Assembly: GCA_902535565.1 (NCBI GenBank)
Contig: CACAUH010000050.1
Location: 1 to 9,967, forward strand
Reading direction: 5' to 3'
Origin: an uncultured Bacteroidota bacterium
GTDB taxonomy: Bacteria; Bacteroidota; Bacteroidia; Flavobacteriales; UA16
Length of the DNA stretch: 9,967 nucleotides
Position 1 is the first letter of the stretch. Every line of letters starts with the position of its first letter. Below are positions 1 to 8,881 of the stretch, piece after piece. The position numbers were made by a program, and so were the translations under genes. Under the pieces are notes generated by a model. The model searched no databases, was not told where the DNA came from, and worked only from the letters and a program-made list of their open reading frames with translations.

Positions 1-264
1 GCAAGCATCTGCGGGTATACCGCTGCATCCACAATCATAAATGGCACCTGGGCCACCGCACACTCCGCACTCATCGAATTCAAGACAAGAGCCATCATCA
101 TCCGTGGCTTCCGCATTGTAGTTGCAAGCACCTTCGTCTGTGCAGCCCGGAACTTCATCGGCATCGCACACCTCATCCCCATCGGCATCGTCAATGCAAT
201 TGCCCTCGCAATCCACAAGATCGGATTCGGGATAGGTACACGTTGGATTCACAGTCTGCGCAAC
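1..264 (-). repeat. Exit linker, truncated TSP3 motif and start of repeat run 3 (residues 1272-1359)
   Basis: After copy 3 comes the same Cys-spaced exit linker seen after copies 1 and 2 (Cys 1271, 1280, 1290, 1294), one TSP3-like motif DADGDEVCD at 1297, then ACNYD module 4. Unlike the earlier cases the module is not followed by a globular domain but by a B-type segment (ECGVCGGPGAIYDCGCSGIP), which is cut by the window edge. Confidence 0.8.
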
Positions 265-3200
265 GCAATTGCCTCCAATGGGCAAGGTCCGTGTGATGAA
301 GTTGATGTTGTCTCCCTGAGGGAAGATTTGCACGTTGATGGTTCCGCTCAACTCGCCGTCGGTGGTGAACTGACCGAGAAGGACCGTGCCATCTGAATCA
401 GGTAGACCATTGGCATTGCCGTTGAGTATGTACCAAACACCCCCTACAGGATCGTTCATGATCAAGTCTCCACCCGGCGCGCCGAAACCAGGCTCAAAGG
501 ACGTCGTCCACGACTGGGCTGGTGATTGAACCGTCGCGGTGGGATTTTCACCCGCAGCAGGGTCGGCAGGGCCGTCCAACCCAATGGTCACCCAGCTGTC
601 ATAAGCCAGATCGGGATAAGCAGACAGCAATATCGGATTGAGCGATTCCGGTGTTAAGCCACCCAACTCGTTCTGGTAAAAGCTCGTGGTTGTGCTCACA
701 TCAAGTGGCTCATTCTGATTTCCATAAGCCGAGGACACAAAGTCGTCGGGGTGCTCAGTGTGCAACAAAATCCGATAGGTTGTCATGCCGGCGAGGTCCC
801 CGGAAACGTGCTCCTCCAAAACCCTGAGCTCCATGCAATACCCTTCATCAGCAGGCGTCGGAACAAAGGGAAGGGCATTGGGATCGTAGTTGCAAGCGTC
901 GGGATCATCACAGGTCTGAGGCTCCACATCATCACAAATGCCATTGTCATTTACATCAGCTGAGCAACTGCCGCCGCATACCCCAATGGCGTCCAGTTGG
1001 TTTCCATCACAATCACAGTCGCCATCGGGAATGTCTGAACATCCGCAATCATAAATGGCGCCAGGGCCATTGCAGACGCCGCAAGCGTCGTATGAGCCAA
1101 TGCAGTCGTCTACATCGTCGCAAAGGCCATCCGCGTCCGCATCAGCAGCGCAGTCTCCACCGCACACGCCAATCGCATCCAATTGGTTTCCGTCGCAATC
1201 ACAATCGCCATCTGGAATATTCTCACAACCACATTCACCTGAAGCCCCTGGGCCATTGCAGACACCACATTCATCATAGGTGCCCACACAGTCGTCCACA
1301 TCGTCGCAAAGGCCATCGCCGTCGGCATCTGCGGTGCAATCGCCACCGCATATTCCAAGCGCATCTTGCTGATTTCCATCACAATCACAGTCACCGACAG
1401 GGATGCCACTGCATCCACAATCATAAATGGCACCTGACCCATTGCAGACCCCGCAGGCATCCACAACACCAATGCAATCATCCTCATCGTCGCAGATACC
1501 ATCGGCGTCCACATCGGCAGCACAATCGCCACCACAATCACCCACTGCATCATCGTAGAGGCAGGTGTCTTCACCTCCTCCCGTCGTACATCCAACTCCT
1601 ATGCCGAGCGGAAGGTCGAGGAGCAGATAATTGATGTTGTCTCCCTGAGGGAATATCTGAACTTGCATGTTCCCGAACAACTCACCGTCTGTGGTGAATT
1701 GGCCGAGCAGGACTCGGCCATCCTCATCGGGAATTCCGTTGACATCGCCATTTAGAATGTACCAAACTCCGCCCACGAGGTCATCCATGACAATGTCTGA
1801 CCCCGGCAGTCCATTGCCCGGATCAAACTGCAAGGACCACGGTTGGTCTGGAGACTCCACCACAGAAACATTCTTCTCCCCATCTCCAAGATTAGCGGGC
1901 CCATCAAGGCCAATGGTTATCCAGCTGTCATATGCCATATCAGGAAAGCTCGAAACCAATATTGGATTGAGGTTGGCTGGCGTCGCCCCTCCGAGCATAT
2001 TGTGATAGAAGGATGTGGTGGTCTGCACACGGGTTGGCAAATTTGAATTGCCCGAAACCGATGTCACAAAGTCCGTGGGGTTTAGGGTTTGTACCGACAC
2101 TCTATAGGTCGTGAAACCAGCAAGGACTCCCTCGGTGTGGGTGGCGACCACTTCGGTAACCAAACAATAGCCATCATCCGCATTGTCATCTGCAGGGTCA
2201 GCCAATGGATCATAGTTGCAAGCCTCTTCATCGGCGCAACCGGAGCCTTCATACAGATCACAGATACCATTTTCGTTATCGTCTGCAGGACAATCTCCCC
2301 CACACACGCCGAGGGCATCGAGTTGGTTTCCCGCGCAATCGCAATCACCATCTAGGATGTCATTGCACCCGCAATCATAAATAGCGCCAGGACCGTTGCA
2401 AACCCCACAGGCATCGACCAGTCCGATACAGTCATCGACATCGTCGCAAAGGCCATCTCCATCAGCGTCTGATGTACAAGTGCCTCCGCAATCACCAATG
2501 ATGTCCAATTGGTTTCCGTCGCAATCACAATCGCCTTCAGGAATTGCACTGCAACCGCAACCGAGAACAGCGCCTGGGCCTCCACAAACGCCACAAGCAT
2601 CAATTTGATTGCCATCGCAATCACAGTCACCCTCAGGAATTTCAGCGCATCCACACGTATACACCGCGCCGGCCCCATTGCAGACACCGCATACGTCCAG
2701 TATGCCCACACATTCATCCACGTCGTCACAAATGTTGTCTCCATCAGCATCTTCGGTGCATGTGCCGCCACAGACTCCTATGGCGTCCAATTCATTTCCA
2801 TCACAGTCACAATCGCCATCGGGGATGTCTTCGCAGCCACAATCTCCAGCCGGACCGTTTCCATTGCATACACCACATTCATCATAGGCGCCCACACAGT
2901 CGTCTACATCGTCACAAAGGCCATCGGCATCAGCGTCTGCAGTGCAGTTACCATTGCAGATGCCAATCGCATCGAGAGTCCCAACGCAGTCATCCTCATC
3001 ATCGCAAAGGCCATCGCCGTCGGCATCTTCCAAACAAGTGCCTCCGCACTCACCGATGGCATCCAACACGTTGCCGTCGCAGTCACACGCGTCTTCTGGA
3101 ATTCCGGCACATCCGCAGTCTTCAACAGCACCGGGACCGTTGCACACACCACAAGCATCCAGGGCCCCAACGCAATCATCTTCGTCATCACAAATCCCAT

Positions 3201-4077
3201 CCGAATCGGCGTCAGCGGTGCAGTCACCGTTGCATTGATCAAGGGCGTCATAAGTCCCGACACAGTCGTCCTCTTCGTCGCATATCAAGTCTCCATCAAG
3301 GTCATTGAGGCAATTCCCTTCACAATCCTCATAAGGATCTGGATAGGTGCAGTCGTCAATGCTGCCCAAGTCGCAAGGGTTGTCAAGTGACAATGTCACT
3401 GTGCTGGCTTCACCGCCAGCGGGGAAATACTGGACATTCAAAACACCACCAATGTCCCCGGATGTGGTCAATTGTGCCAGCAAAACGCGACCATCTGCAT
3501 CTGGTGACCCGTTTACATCACCATTGTAGATGAACCACAAGCCCCCCACTTCATCATCCATCACAATGTCTCCTCCCGGAGCGCCAAAACCGGGTTCAAA
3601 GTCGGCCAACCAGTTCTGGCTCGGTGAATAGGCTGTACTCACCCCATTCTCACCATTACTTGGATTTGCCTGTTGTGTCAATCCGATGGTCACATAACTG
3701 TCAAACTCCAATTCGGGAGCGATTCCAAGCTCCAACAACACAGGATTCAGTGACTCCGCAGTTGGACCTCCTAGCGCATCTTGGTAGAATGTGGTCGTGG
3801 TTGTCAGCGACAACGGTGAATCTTCGTTTCCGAAAACTGCGGTCACAAAATCAGCTGGATCAGTGGAACGGAAATACACCCGCCAAGTGGTCATGCCCGC
3901 CAAAACACCTTCATCGTGGGTCGCAAACGCTTCCACCTCGAGACAGGCGGCGTCTGGAGTTCCAGCATCGGAATCATAATTACAGGCGACAGGATCTATG
4001 CAGGATTGCCCCTCTGCGGTAAGGGCTGCAAACGAAATGGCCATTAACAGGGCCAAGCTGCGAGTCAAGTTGTTCAT
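1..4077 (-). CDS. Giant secreted modular protein with TSP3-like Asp/Cys-rich repeats (3' end outside window)
   Basis: I read one frame from the ATG at 4077 to base 1 without a stop: 1359 codons, still open at the left edge. Residues 1-24 look like a Sec signal peptide (Arg6, hydrophobic LALLMAISFAALTA, then AEGQ), and Cys26 is not in a lipobox, so the product is probably exported and not a lipoprotein. After it come three globular domains of about 190 residues (about 45-235, 638-830, 1081-1271), each preceded by a Cys-bounded ACNYD module and followed by a Cys4 linker. Asp/Cys-rich repeat runs fill 259-613 and 855-1055, and a third run begins near 1297. Many repeats match the thrombospondin type 3 pattern DxDxDGxxDxxDxC, a known calcium-binding motif, so a calcium-stiffened, disulfide-rich surface or extracellular stalk is the likely form (inference). 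The C-terminus is not visible, so a type IX secretion sorting domain, expected in Bacteroidota, cannot be checked. Adhesion or matrix is plausible but unproven; no enzymatic motif was seen. Confidence 0.93.
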   Translation of the reverse strand, partial: MNNLTRSLALLMAISFAALTAEGQSCIDPVACNYDSDAGTPDAACLEVEAFATHDEGVLAGMTTWRVYFRSTDPADFVTAVFGNEDSPLSLTTTTTFYQDALGGPTAESLNPVLLELGIAPELEFDSYVTIGLTQQANPSNGENGVSTAYSPSQNWLADFEPGFGAPGGDIVMDDEVGGLWFIYNGDVNGSPDADGRVLLAQLTTSGDIGGVLNVQYFPAGGEASTVTLSLDNPCDLGSIDDCTYPDPYEDCEGNCLNDLDGDLICDEEDDCVGTYDALDQCNGDCTADADSDGICDDEDDCVGALDACGVCNGPGAVEDCGCAGIPEDACDCDGNVLDAIGECGGTCLEDADGDGLCDDEDDCVGTLDAIGICNGNCTADADADGLCDDVDDCVGAYDECGVCNGNGPAGDCGCEDIPDGDCDCDGNELDAIGVCGGTCTEDADGDNICDDVDECVGILDVCGVCNGAGAVYTCGCAEIPEGDCDCDGNQIDACGVCGGPGAVLGCGCSAIPEGDCDCDGNQLDIIGDCGGTCTSDADGDGLCDDVDDCIGLVDACGVCNGPGAIYDCGCNDILDGDCDCAGNQLDALGVCGGDCPADDNENGICDLYEGSGCADEEACNYDPLADPADDNADDGYCLVTEVVATHTEGVLAGFTTYRVSVQTLNPTDFVTSVSGNSNLPTRVQTTTSFYHNMLGGATPANLNPILVSSFPDMAYDSWITIGLDGPANLGDGEKNVSVVESPDQPWSLQFDPGNGLPGSDIVMDDLVGGVWYILNGDVNGIPDEDGRVLLGQFTTDGELFGNMQVQIFPQGDNINYLLLDLPLGIGVGCTTGGGEDTCLYDDAVGDCGGDCAADVDADGICDDEDDCIGVVDACGVCNGSGAIYDCGCSGIPVGDCDCDGNQQDALGICGGDCTADADGDGLCDDVDDCVGTYDECGVCNGPGASGECGCENIPDGDCDCDGNQLDAIGVCGGDCAADADADGLCDDVDDCIGSYDACGVCNGPGAIYDCGCSDIPDGDCDCDGNQLDAIGVCGGSCSADVNDNGICDDVEPQTCDDPDACNYDPNALPFVPTPADEGYCMELRVLEEHVSGDLAGMTTYRILLHTEHPDDFVSSAYGNQNEPLDVSTTTSFYQNELGGLTPESLNPILLSAYPDLAYDSWVTIGLDGPADPAAGENPTATVQSPAQSWTTSFEPGFGAPGGDLIMNDPVGGVWYILNGNANGLPDSDGTVLLGQFTTDGELSGTINVQIFPQGDNINFITRTLPIGGNCVAQTVNPTCTYPESDLVDCEGNCIDDADGDEVCDADEVPGCTDEGACNYNAEATDDDGSCLEFDECGVCGGPGAIYDCGCSGIPADAC
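85..144 (-). repeat. ACNYD module 4 (residues 1312-1331)
   Basis: Cys1312 to Cys1331, pattern CTDEGACNYNAEATDDDGSC. It is the only one of the four modules not followed by the globular domain; a repeat segment follows instead. Confidence 0.8.
265..837 (-). repeat. Globular domain copy 3 (residues 1081-1271)
   Basis: This is the third copy, from Cys1081 to Cys1271. It carries DLAGMTTYRI, PDDFVSSAYGN, TTTSFYQN, LGGLTPESLNPILL, YDSWVTIGLDGPA, FEPGFGAPGGD, WYILNGNANG, VLLGQFTTDGEL and IFPQGDNIN. It shares a 23-base identical stretch with copy 2 (302-324 against 1631-1653), which fits a duplication more recent than the split from copy 1. Confidence 0.87.
835..912 (-). repeat. ACNYD module 3 (residues 1056-1081)
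   Basis: Cys1056 to Cys1081, core DDPDACNYDPNA, ending DEGYC. It has the same position as modules 1 and 2, immediately before a globular domain copy. Confidence 0.8.
916..1515 (-). repeat. TSP3-like repeat run 2 (residues 855-1054), exact 62-residue period
   Basis: TSP3-like motifs start at residues 855, 917, 979 and 1041, exactly 62 codons (186 bases) apart. The unit at 917-978 has 10 Cys and 14 Asp in 62 residues. Its first 14 residues fit DxDxDGxxDxxDxC fully. The fourth motif (DVNDNGICDD) is a truncated exit form that leads into ACNYD module 3. Comparing units 917-978 and 979-1040 codon by codon, I count about 28 identical codons, 23 synonymous-only differences and 11 amino-acid changes, so the protein pattern is kept while the DNA has diverged. 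Confidence 0.9.
1588..2166 (-). repeat. Globular domain copy 2 (residues 638-830)
   Basis: This is the second copy of the roughly 190-residue domain, from Cys638 to Cys830. Shared features include EGVLAGFTTYRV, PTDFVTSVSGN, TTTSFYHN, LGGATPANLNPIL, YDSWITIGLDGPA, GSDIVMDD, WYILNGDVNG, GRVLLGQFTTDGEL and IFPQGDNIN. It is clearly closer to copy 3 than to copy 1, most of all in its last 50 residues. Confidence 0.87.
2164..2238 (-). repeat. ACNYD module 2 (residues 614-638)
   Basis: Cys614 to Cys638, core DEEACNYDPLADP, ending DDGYC. It is entered from a truncated TSP3 motif (NENGICD) and leads straight into globular domain copy 2. Confidence 0.8.
2242..3303 (-). repeat. TSP3-like Asp/Cys-rich repeat run 1 (residues 259-612)
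   Basis: TSP3-like motifs begin at residues 259, 289, 351, 381, 443, 537 and 599. The spacings are 30, 62, 30, 62, 94 and 62 residues, so the run is built from an A module of 30 residues (DxDGDGxCDDxDDC core, 4 Cys) and a B module of 32 residues (CGC-x-IP-x-GDCDCDGN core, 6 Cys), in the order A, AB, A, AB, ABB, AB and a truncated A that leads into ACNYD module 2. Known TSP3 repeats bind calcium through the spaced Asp residues. Cys residues occur in even numbers per module, which fits internal disulfides (inference). Confidence 0.88.
3373..3945 (-). repeat. Globular domain copy 1 (residues 45-235)
   Basis: This is the first of three homologous domains bounded by conserved Cys residues (45 and 235). 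Shared landmarks include EGVLAGMTT, PADFVTAVFGN, TTTTTFYQD, ALGGPTAESLNP, SYVTIGL, FEPGFGAPGGD, IVMDD, NGDVNG and DGRVLLAQLTT. It is the most divergent copy: for example it has VTIGLTQQAN where the others have IGLDGPA. It is rich in Thr, Val and Gly and probably a beta sandwich (inference). I do not recognise a named family. Confidence 0.85.
3943..4002 (-). repeat. ACNYD module 1 (residues 26-45)
   Basis: Cys26 to Cys45 of the giant protein, with core DPVACNYDSDA. It is the first mature segment after the signal peptide and directly precedes globular domain copy 1. The same C-x-D-x-x-A-C-N-Y-(D/N) pattern recurs three more times in this protein. It resembles a short Cys module often seen in large exported marine Bacteroidota proteins; I know no assigned function. 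Confidence 0.8.
4006..4077 (-). other. Predicted signal peptide of the giant repeat protein
   Basis: The first 24 codons give a short polar n-region with one Arg, a hydrophobic core of about 14 residues and a small-residue/polar end (ALTAEGQ). Cleavage after Ala21 or Gln24 is plausible; the exact site is inferred by eye. The ATG at 4077 is the natural start because the signal peptide begins right there. Confidence 0.75.
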
Positions 4078-4176
4078 TCTCAGCAATTGGATACTTCAAT
4101 TTAAGCCAATCCAAGCGCTAAAACAGGACGAATACAAAAGGTGTAATATTCGCTTAAAAATGATTTAAATCGGACC
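4078..4176 (-). promoter_or_regulatory. AT-rich intergenic gap between ligA and the giant gene, with a weak hairpin
   Basis: This 99-base gap is the only real break in the co-oriented run and is markedly AT-rich. In the minus-strand transcript, CGAAUA (bases 4152-4147) can pair with UAUUCG (4134-4129) around a 12-base loop, extendable by G-U pairs at both ends, and a short UUUU follows about 9 bases later. It could be a weak ligA terminator or a leader structure. A TTTG lies in the loop region, but I find no clear TAnnTTTG at the spacing expected of Bacteroidota promoters. A promoter here is expected from layout, not demonstrated. Confidence 0.3.
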
Positions 4177-7105
<2,929 letters not shown>

Positions 7106-7109
7106 TGGA

Positions 7110-7472
7110 TTAGGCGATGTGGCGGGCAATCAGCTCCGCCGTGGCCGGATTGGTGGCCAAGGGTACATTGTGCACGTCGCACAGACGCAGCAGCATATTG
7201 ATGTCCGGTTCGTGCGGATGCTTGCCCATGGGGTCTCGAAAGAAAATCACCCCAGCAATGGTTCCCTCGGCCACGCGGGCAGCAATTTGCGCATCGCCCC
7301 CTTTGGGCCCTGACGAGACGCGCTCCACATTGAACCCCTTCTCCTCCAGCATGGTCCCGGTGGTGCTGGTCGCCACAATCGGCACCCCGTCAAAAAACGC
7401 CTTGAATCGAACCGCGAATAGGCCCAACTCCGCCTTTTTCCCATCGTGGGCGATGAGCGCTATCGCTTTCAT
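7110..7472 (-). CDS. mgsA: Methylglyoxal synthase
   Basis: MgsA converts dihydroxyacetone phosphate to methylglyoxal and phosphate in the cytosol, a bypass of lower glycolysis that relieves sugar-phosphate build-up. The product is 120 residues, shorter than the 152-residue E. coli enzyme, mainly at the ends. Visible family motifs: AHDGKK (8-13), the phosphate-binding ATSTTGT (34-40), SSGPKGGD (53-60) with the presumed catalytic Asp60, FFRDP (77-81), and PHEPD (86-90) with His87 and Asp90, matching the His98/Asp101 pair of E. coli. Where E. coli reads AHDHCK this protein has Gly in place of the second His. Its ATG overlaps the amylase TGA (ATGA), and AAAGG lies 7 bases before it, so translation is probably coupled to the amylase gene. 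Confidence 0.96.
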   Translation of the reverse strand: MKAIALIAHDGKKAELGLFAVRFKAFFDGVPIVATSTTGTMLEEKGFNVERVSSGPKGGDAQIAARVAEGTIAGVIFFRDPMGKHPHEPDINMLLRLCDVHNVPLATNPATAELIARHIA

Positions 7473-8866
7473 TTCAATGCCTTTGCGAACACCTCAAATG
7501 CCCAAGGGTCCCAAGTGGTCCTCGAAAGGTTCTGGCGGTTGAATGTGCTTCGGTAACCGTCGAGCCCTTCTGGAACGAACTCCACCTGCTGGTTGCTGAG
7601 GTTAATCAACACGCGCACAGCGTATTCACCATCACTGCGCTCGTAATACATCACGTCGCCTTCCTGCACAAGTTGAACTGCGGGAGAGCCGAATTCTCCA
7701 TTGTGCAGCGCACTGTATCGGTGGTGCAAATCATTGAGAATCCGGTAAAAAGACATGGACTGATACTGTCCCCAAGGGATGGTGTCTTTCTCAAAGAACC
7801 GCAGGCGCTTGTCCATGTCACTTTCCTGCCCCCCGTATATAAGCGGCATTCCAAATGCCGTTCCACACAACACTGCCATGGCGCGAACACCGTCGCCGTA
7901 TCGCTCCTTGGCCGTCCCATTCCACGAATTCTCATCGTGGTTGGTTACGAAGGTCATCCGGTACGCCGAGGAAGGGAACTTGTCTGCTTCACGATTCAAA
8001 TAGGCCCGCACACTGTCGGCATTCATCTCTCCCTTGGCCACTTTGTTGGTGATGTGATGAAACTCCCATGCATAACTCGCGTCAAATGCGCGATCGTGGT
8101 GTTCGGGAATTTCGGCCTCGGCCAACATGAAAATTTGAGGTTCGATGCCTTCCAAAGTTCTACGCACCCGGTTCCAAAATGCCGTGGGCACTTTTTCGGC
8201 CACATCACAGCGGAAGCCATCAATGTCGTGTTCCCGCACCCAAAAGGCCATGGCCTCTTCCATGGCGTCATAAAGCCCATTGGCCTCACCATTTGCCCAG
8301 TCCAACTGCGCAACATCGACCCAATCCGTCCCCGTTGGTGGCTGAAGCGCCCCCGCCTCATCGAGCAGATAGTATCCCATGCCGATGGAGTCCGTTGTCC
8401 ATTTGGCATCGAACGCCGTGTGGTTTGCCACCCAGTCGATGATCACCTTCATCCCATAGTCATGTGCCGCGGAAACAAAAGCATCAAAATCCTCCCATGA
8501 ACCATAGTCCGGGTTGAGCGCCGTGTAGTCCTTCACGCTGTATGGGCTGCCAAGTGATGTGCTGCCTGGTTGAACCAAAAAATTGTCTTGGTTCTCCCCC
8601 CCCTTTCGGTTTACTTCCCCGATGGGATGAACCGGCATCAGCCAGATCACATCCACCGCAAGTTGCTTGAGCCTGGCGAGGTCGGCTTGCGCACTGCGCA
8701 AAGTCCCACTGGAGGAATGCTGTCGCACGTTCATCTCATAAATGACTGCATTCCTTGACCACTCAGGATGGACAAGTGCATCAGGTGCACTGGTGGTTTG
8801 ATCACCACCTGCATTACAGGCCGTCAGCAACACGCTGACTGAAAAGAGCAGAATGATTCGGTTCAT
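7469..8866 (-). CDS. GH13 alpha-amylase-family lipoprotein
   Basis: This is a glycoside hydrolase of family 13, expected to cleave alpha-1,4-glucans or related oligosaccharides. The 465-residue product starts with a type II signal peptide with lipobox LTAC (Cys17), so it is probably a lipoprotein anchored at the periplasmic or outer face of the envelope. All four GH13 signature regions are present in the (beta/alpha)8 barrel: DWVANH (144-149), GFRCDVAEKVP (217-227) with nucleophile Asp221, MLAEAE (247-252) with acid/base Glu250 likely, and TNHDEN (308-313) with Asp311. A C-terminal beta domain follows (about 390-465). Exact substrate cannot be read from sequence: alpha-amylase is likely, but maltogenic amylase or a glucan-branching or trehalose-type enzyme is possible. 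The gene follows parC by 15 bases and overlaps mgsA. A G8 run lies within the coding strand at 8596-8603. Confidence 0.93.
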   Translation of the reverse strand: MNRIILLFSVSVLLTACNAGGDQTTSAPDALVHPEWSRNAVIYEMNVRQHSSSGTLRSAQADLARLKQLAVDVIWLMPVHPIGEVNRKGGENQDNFLVQPGSTSLGSPYSVKDYTALNPDYGSWEDFDAFVSAAHDYGMKVIIDWVANHTAFDAKWTTDSIGMGYYLLDEAGALQPPTGTDWVDVAQLDWANGEANGLYDAMEEAMAFWVREHDIDGFRCDVAEKVPTAFWNRVRRTLEGIEPQIFMLAEAEIPEHHDRAFDASYAWEFHHITNKVAKGEMNADSVRAYLNREADKFPSSAYRMTFVTNHDENSWNGTAKERYGDGVRAMAVLCGTAFGMPLIYGGQESDMDKRLRFFEKDTIPWGQYQSMSFYRILNDLHHRYSALHNGEFGSPAVQLVQEGDVMYYERSDGEYAVRVLINLSNQQVEFVPEGLDGYRSTFNRQNLSRTTWDPWAFEVFAKALK

Positions 8867-8881
8867 GATGCCAAATTAACT

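Noticed and set aside
958..1515. Regular 186-base repeats considered as a CRISPR array or DNA satellite
   Set aside because: The period is a multiple of three, similarity lies in codon positions 1 and 2, there are no unique spacers, and the units are in frame within a coding sequence.
1110..1595. Minus-strand frames at 1110-1595, 2082-2351, 2352-2771 and 2904-3263
   Set aside because: They are out-of-frame readings of the same repeats, Met/Ala/Val/Thr-rich, with no motif and no consistent domain order.
2509..3390. Plus-strand open frame of 293 codons, and overlapping plus-strand frames at 2544-3308, 1092-1634, 2396-2608, 2609-2887 and 2942-3238
   Set aside because: They lie antisense to the giant repeat gene. 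Its codons for Asp, Cys, Gly and Asn rarely give stops on the opposite strand, which opens long frames with repetitive, unnatural composition (His/Arg- or Ser/Pro/Gln-rich). The minus-strand frame has a signal peptide, recognisable motifs and synonymous conservation.
1..4077. EGF-like domain assignment for the Cys-rich repeats
   Set aside because: The six-Cys EGF spacing is not present; the DxDxDGxxDxxDxC pattern fits TSP3 repeats much better.
7106..7129. TTG at 7129 as the prmC start
   Set aside because: It would overlap mgsA by 20 bases and add 8 residues without family motifs; the ATG at 7105 gives a normal PrmC N-terminus just after the mgsA stop.
7673..8500. Plus-strand open frame of 275 codons opposite the amylase gene
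   Set aside because: It is antisense to a gene with all four GH13 signature regions and shows no recognisable motif.
8867..8881. TTAATTTGG before the amylase start as a Bacteroidota -7 promoter element
   Set aside because: It has a mismatch to TAnnTTTG, no -33 TTTG at the right distance, and sits only a few bases before the ATG, so it is more likely a chance match.
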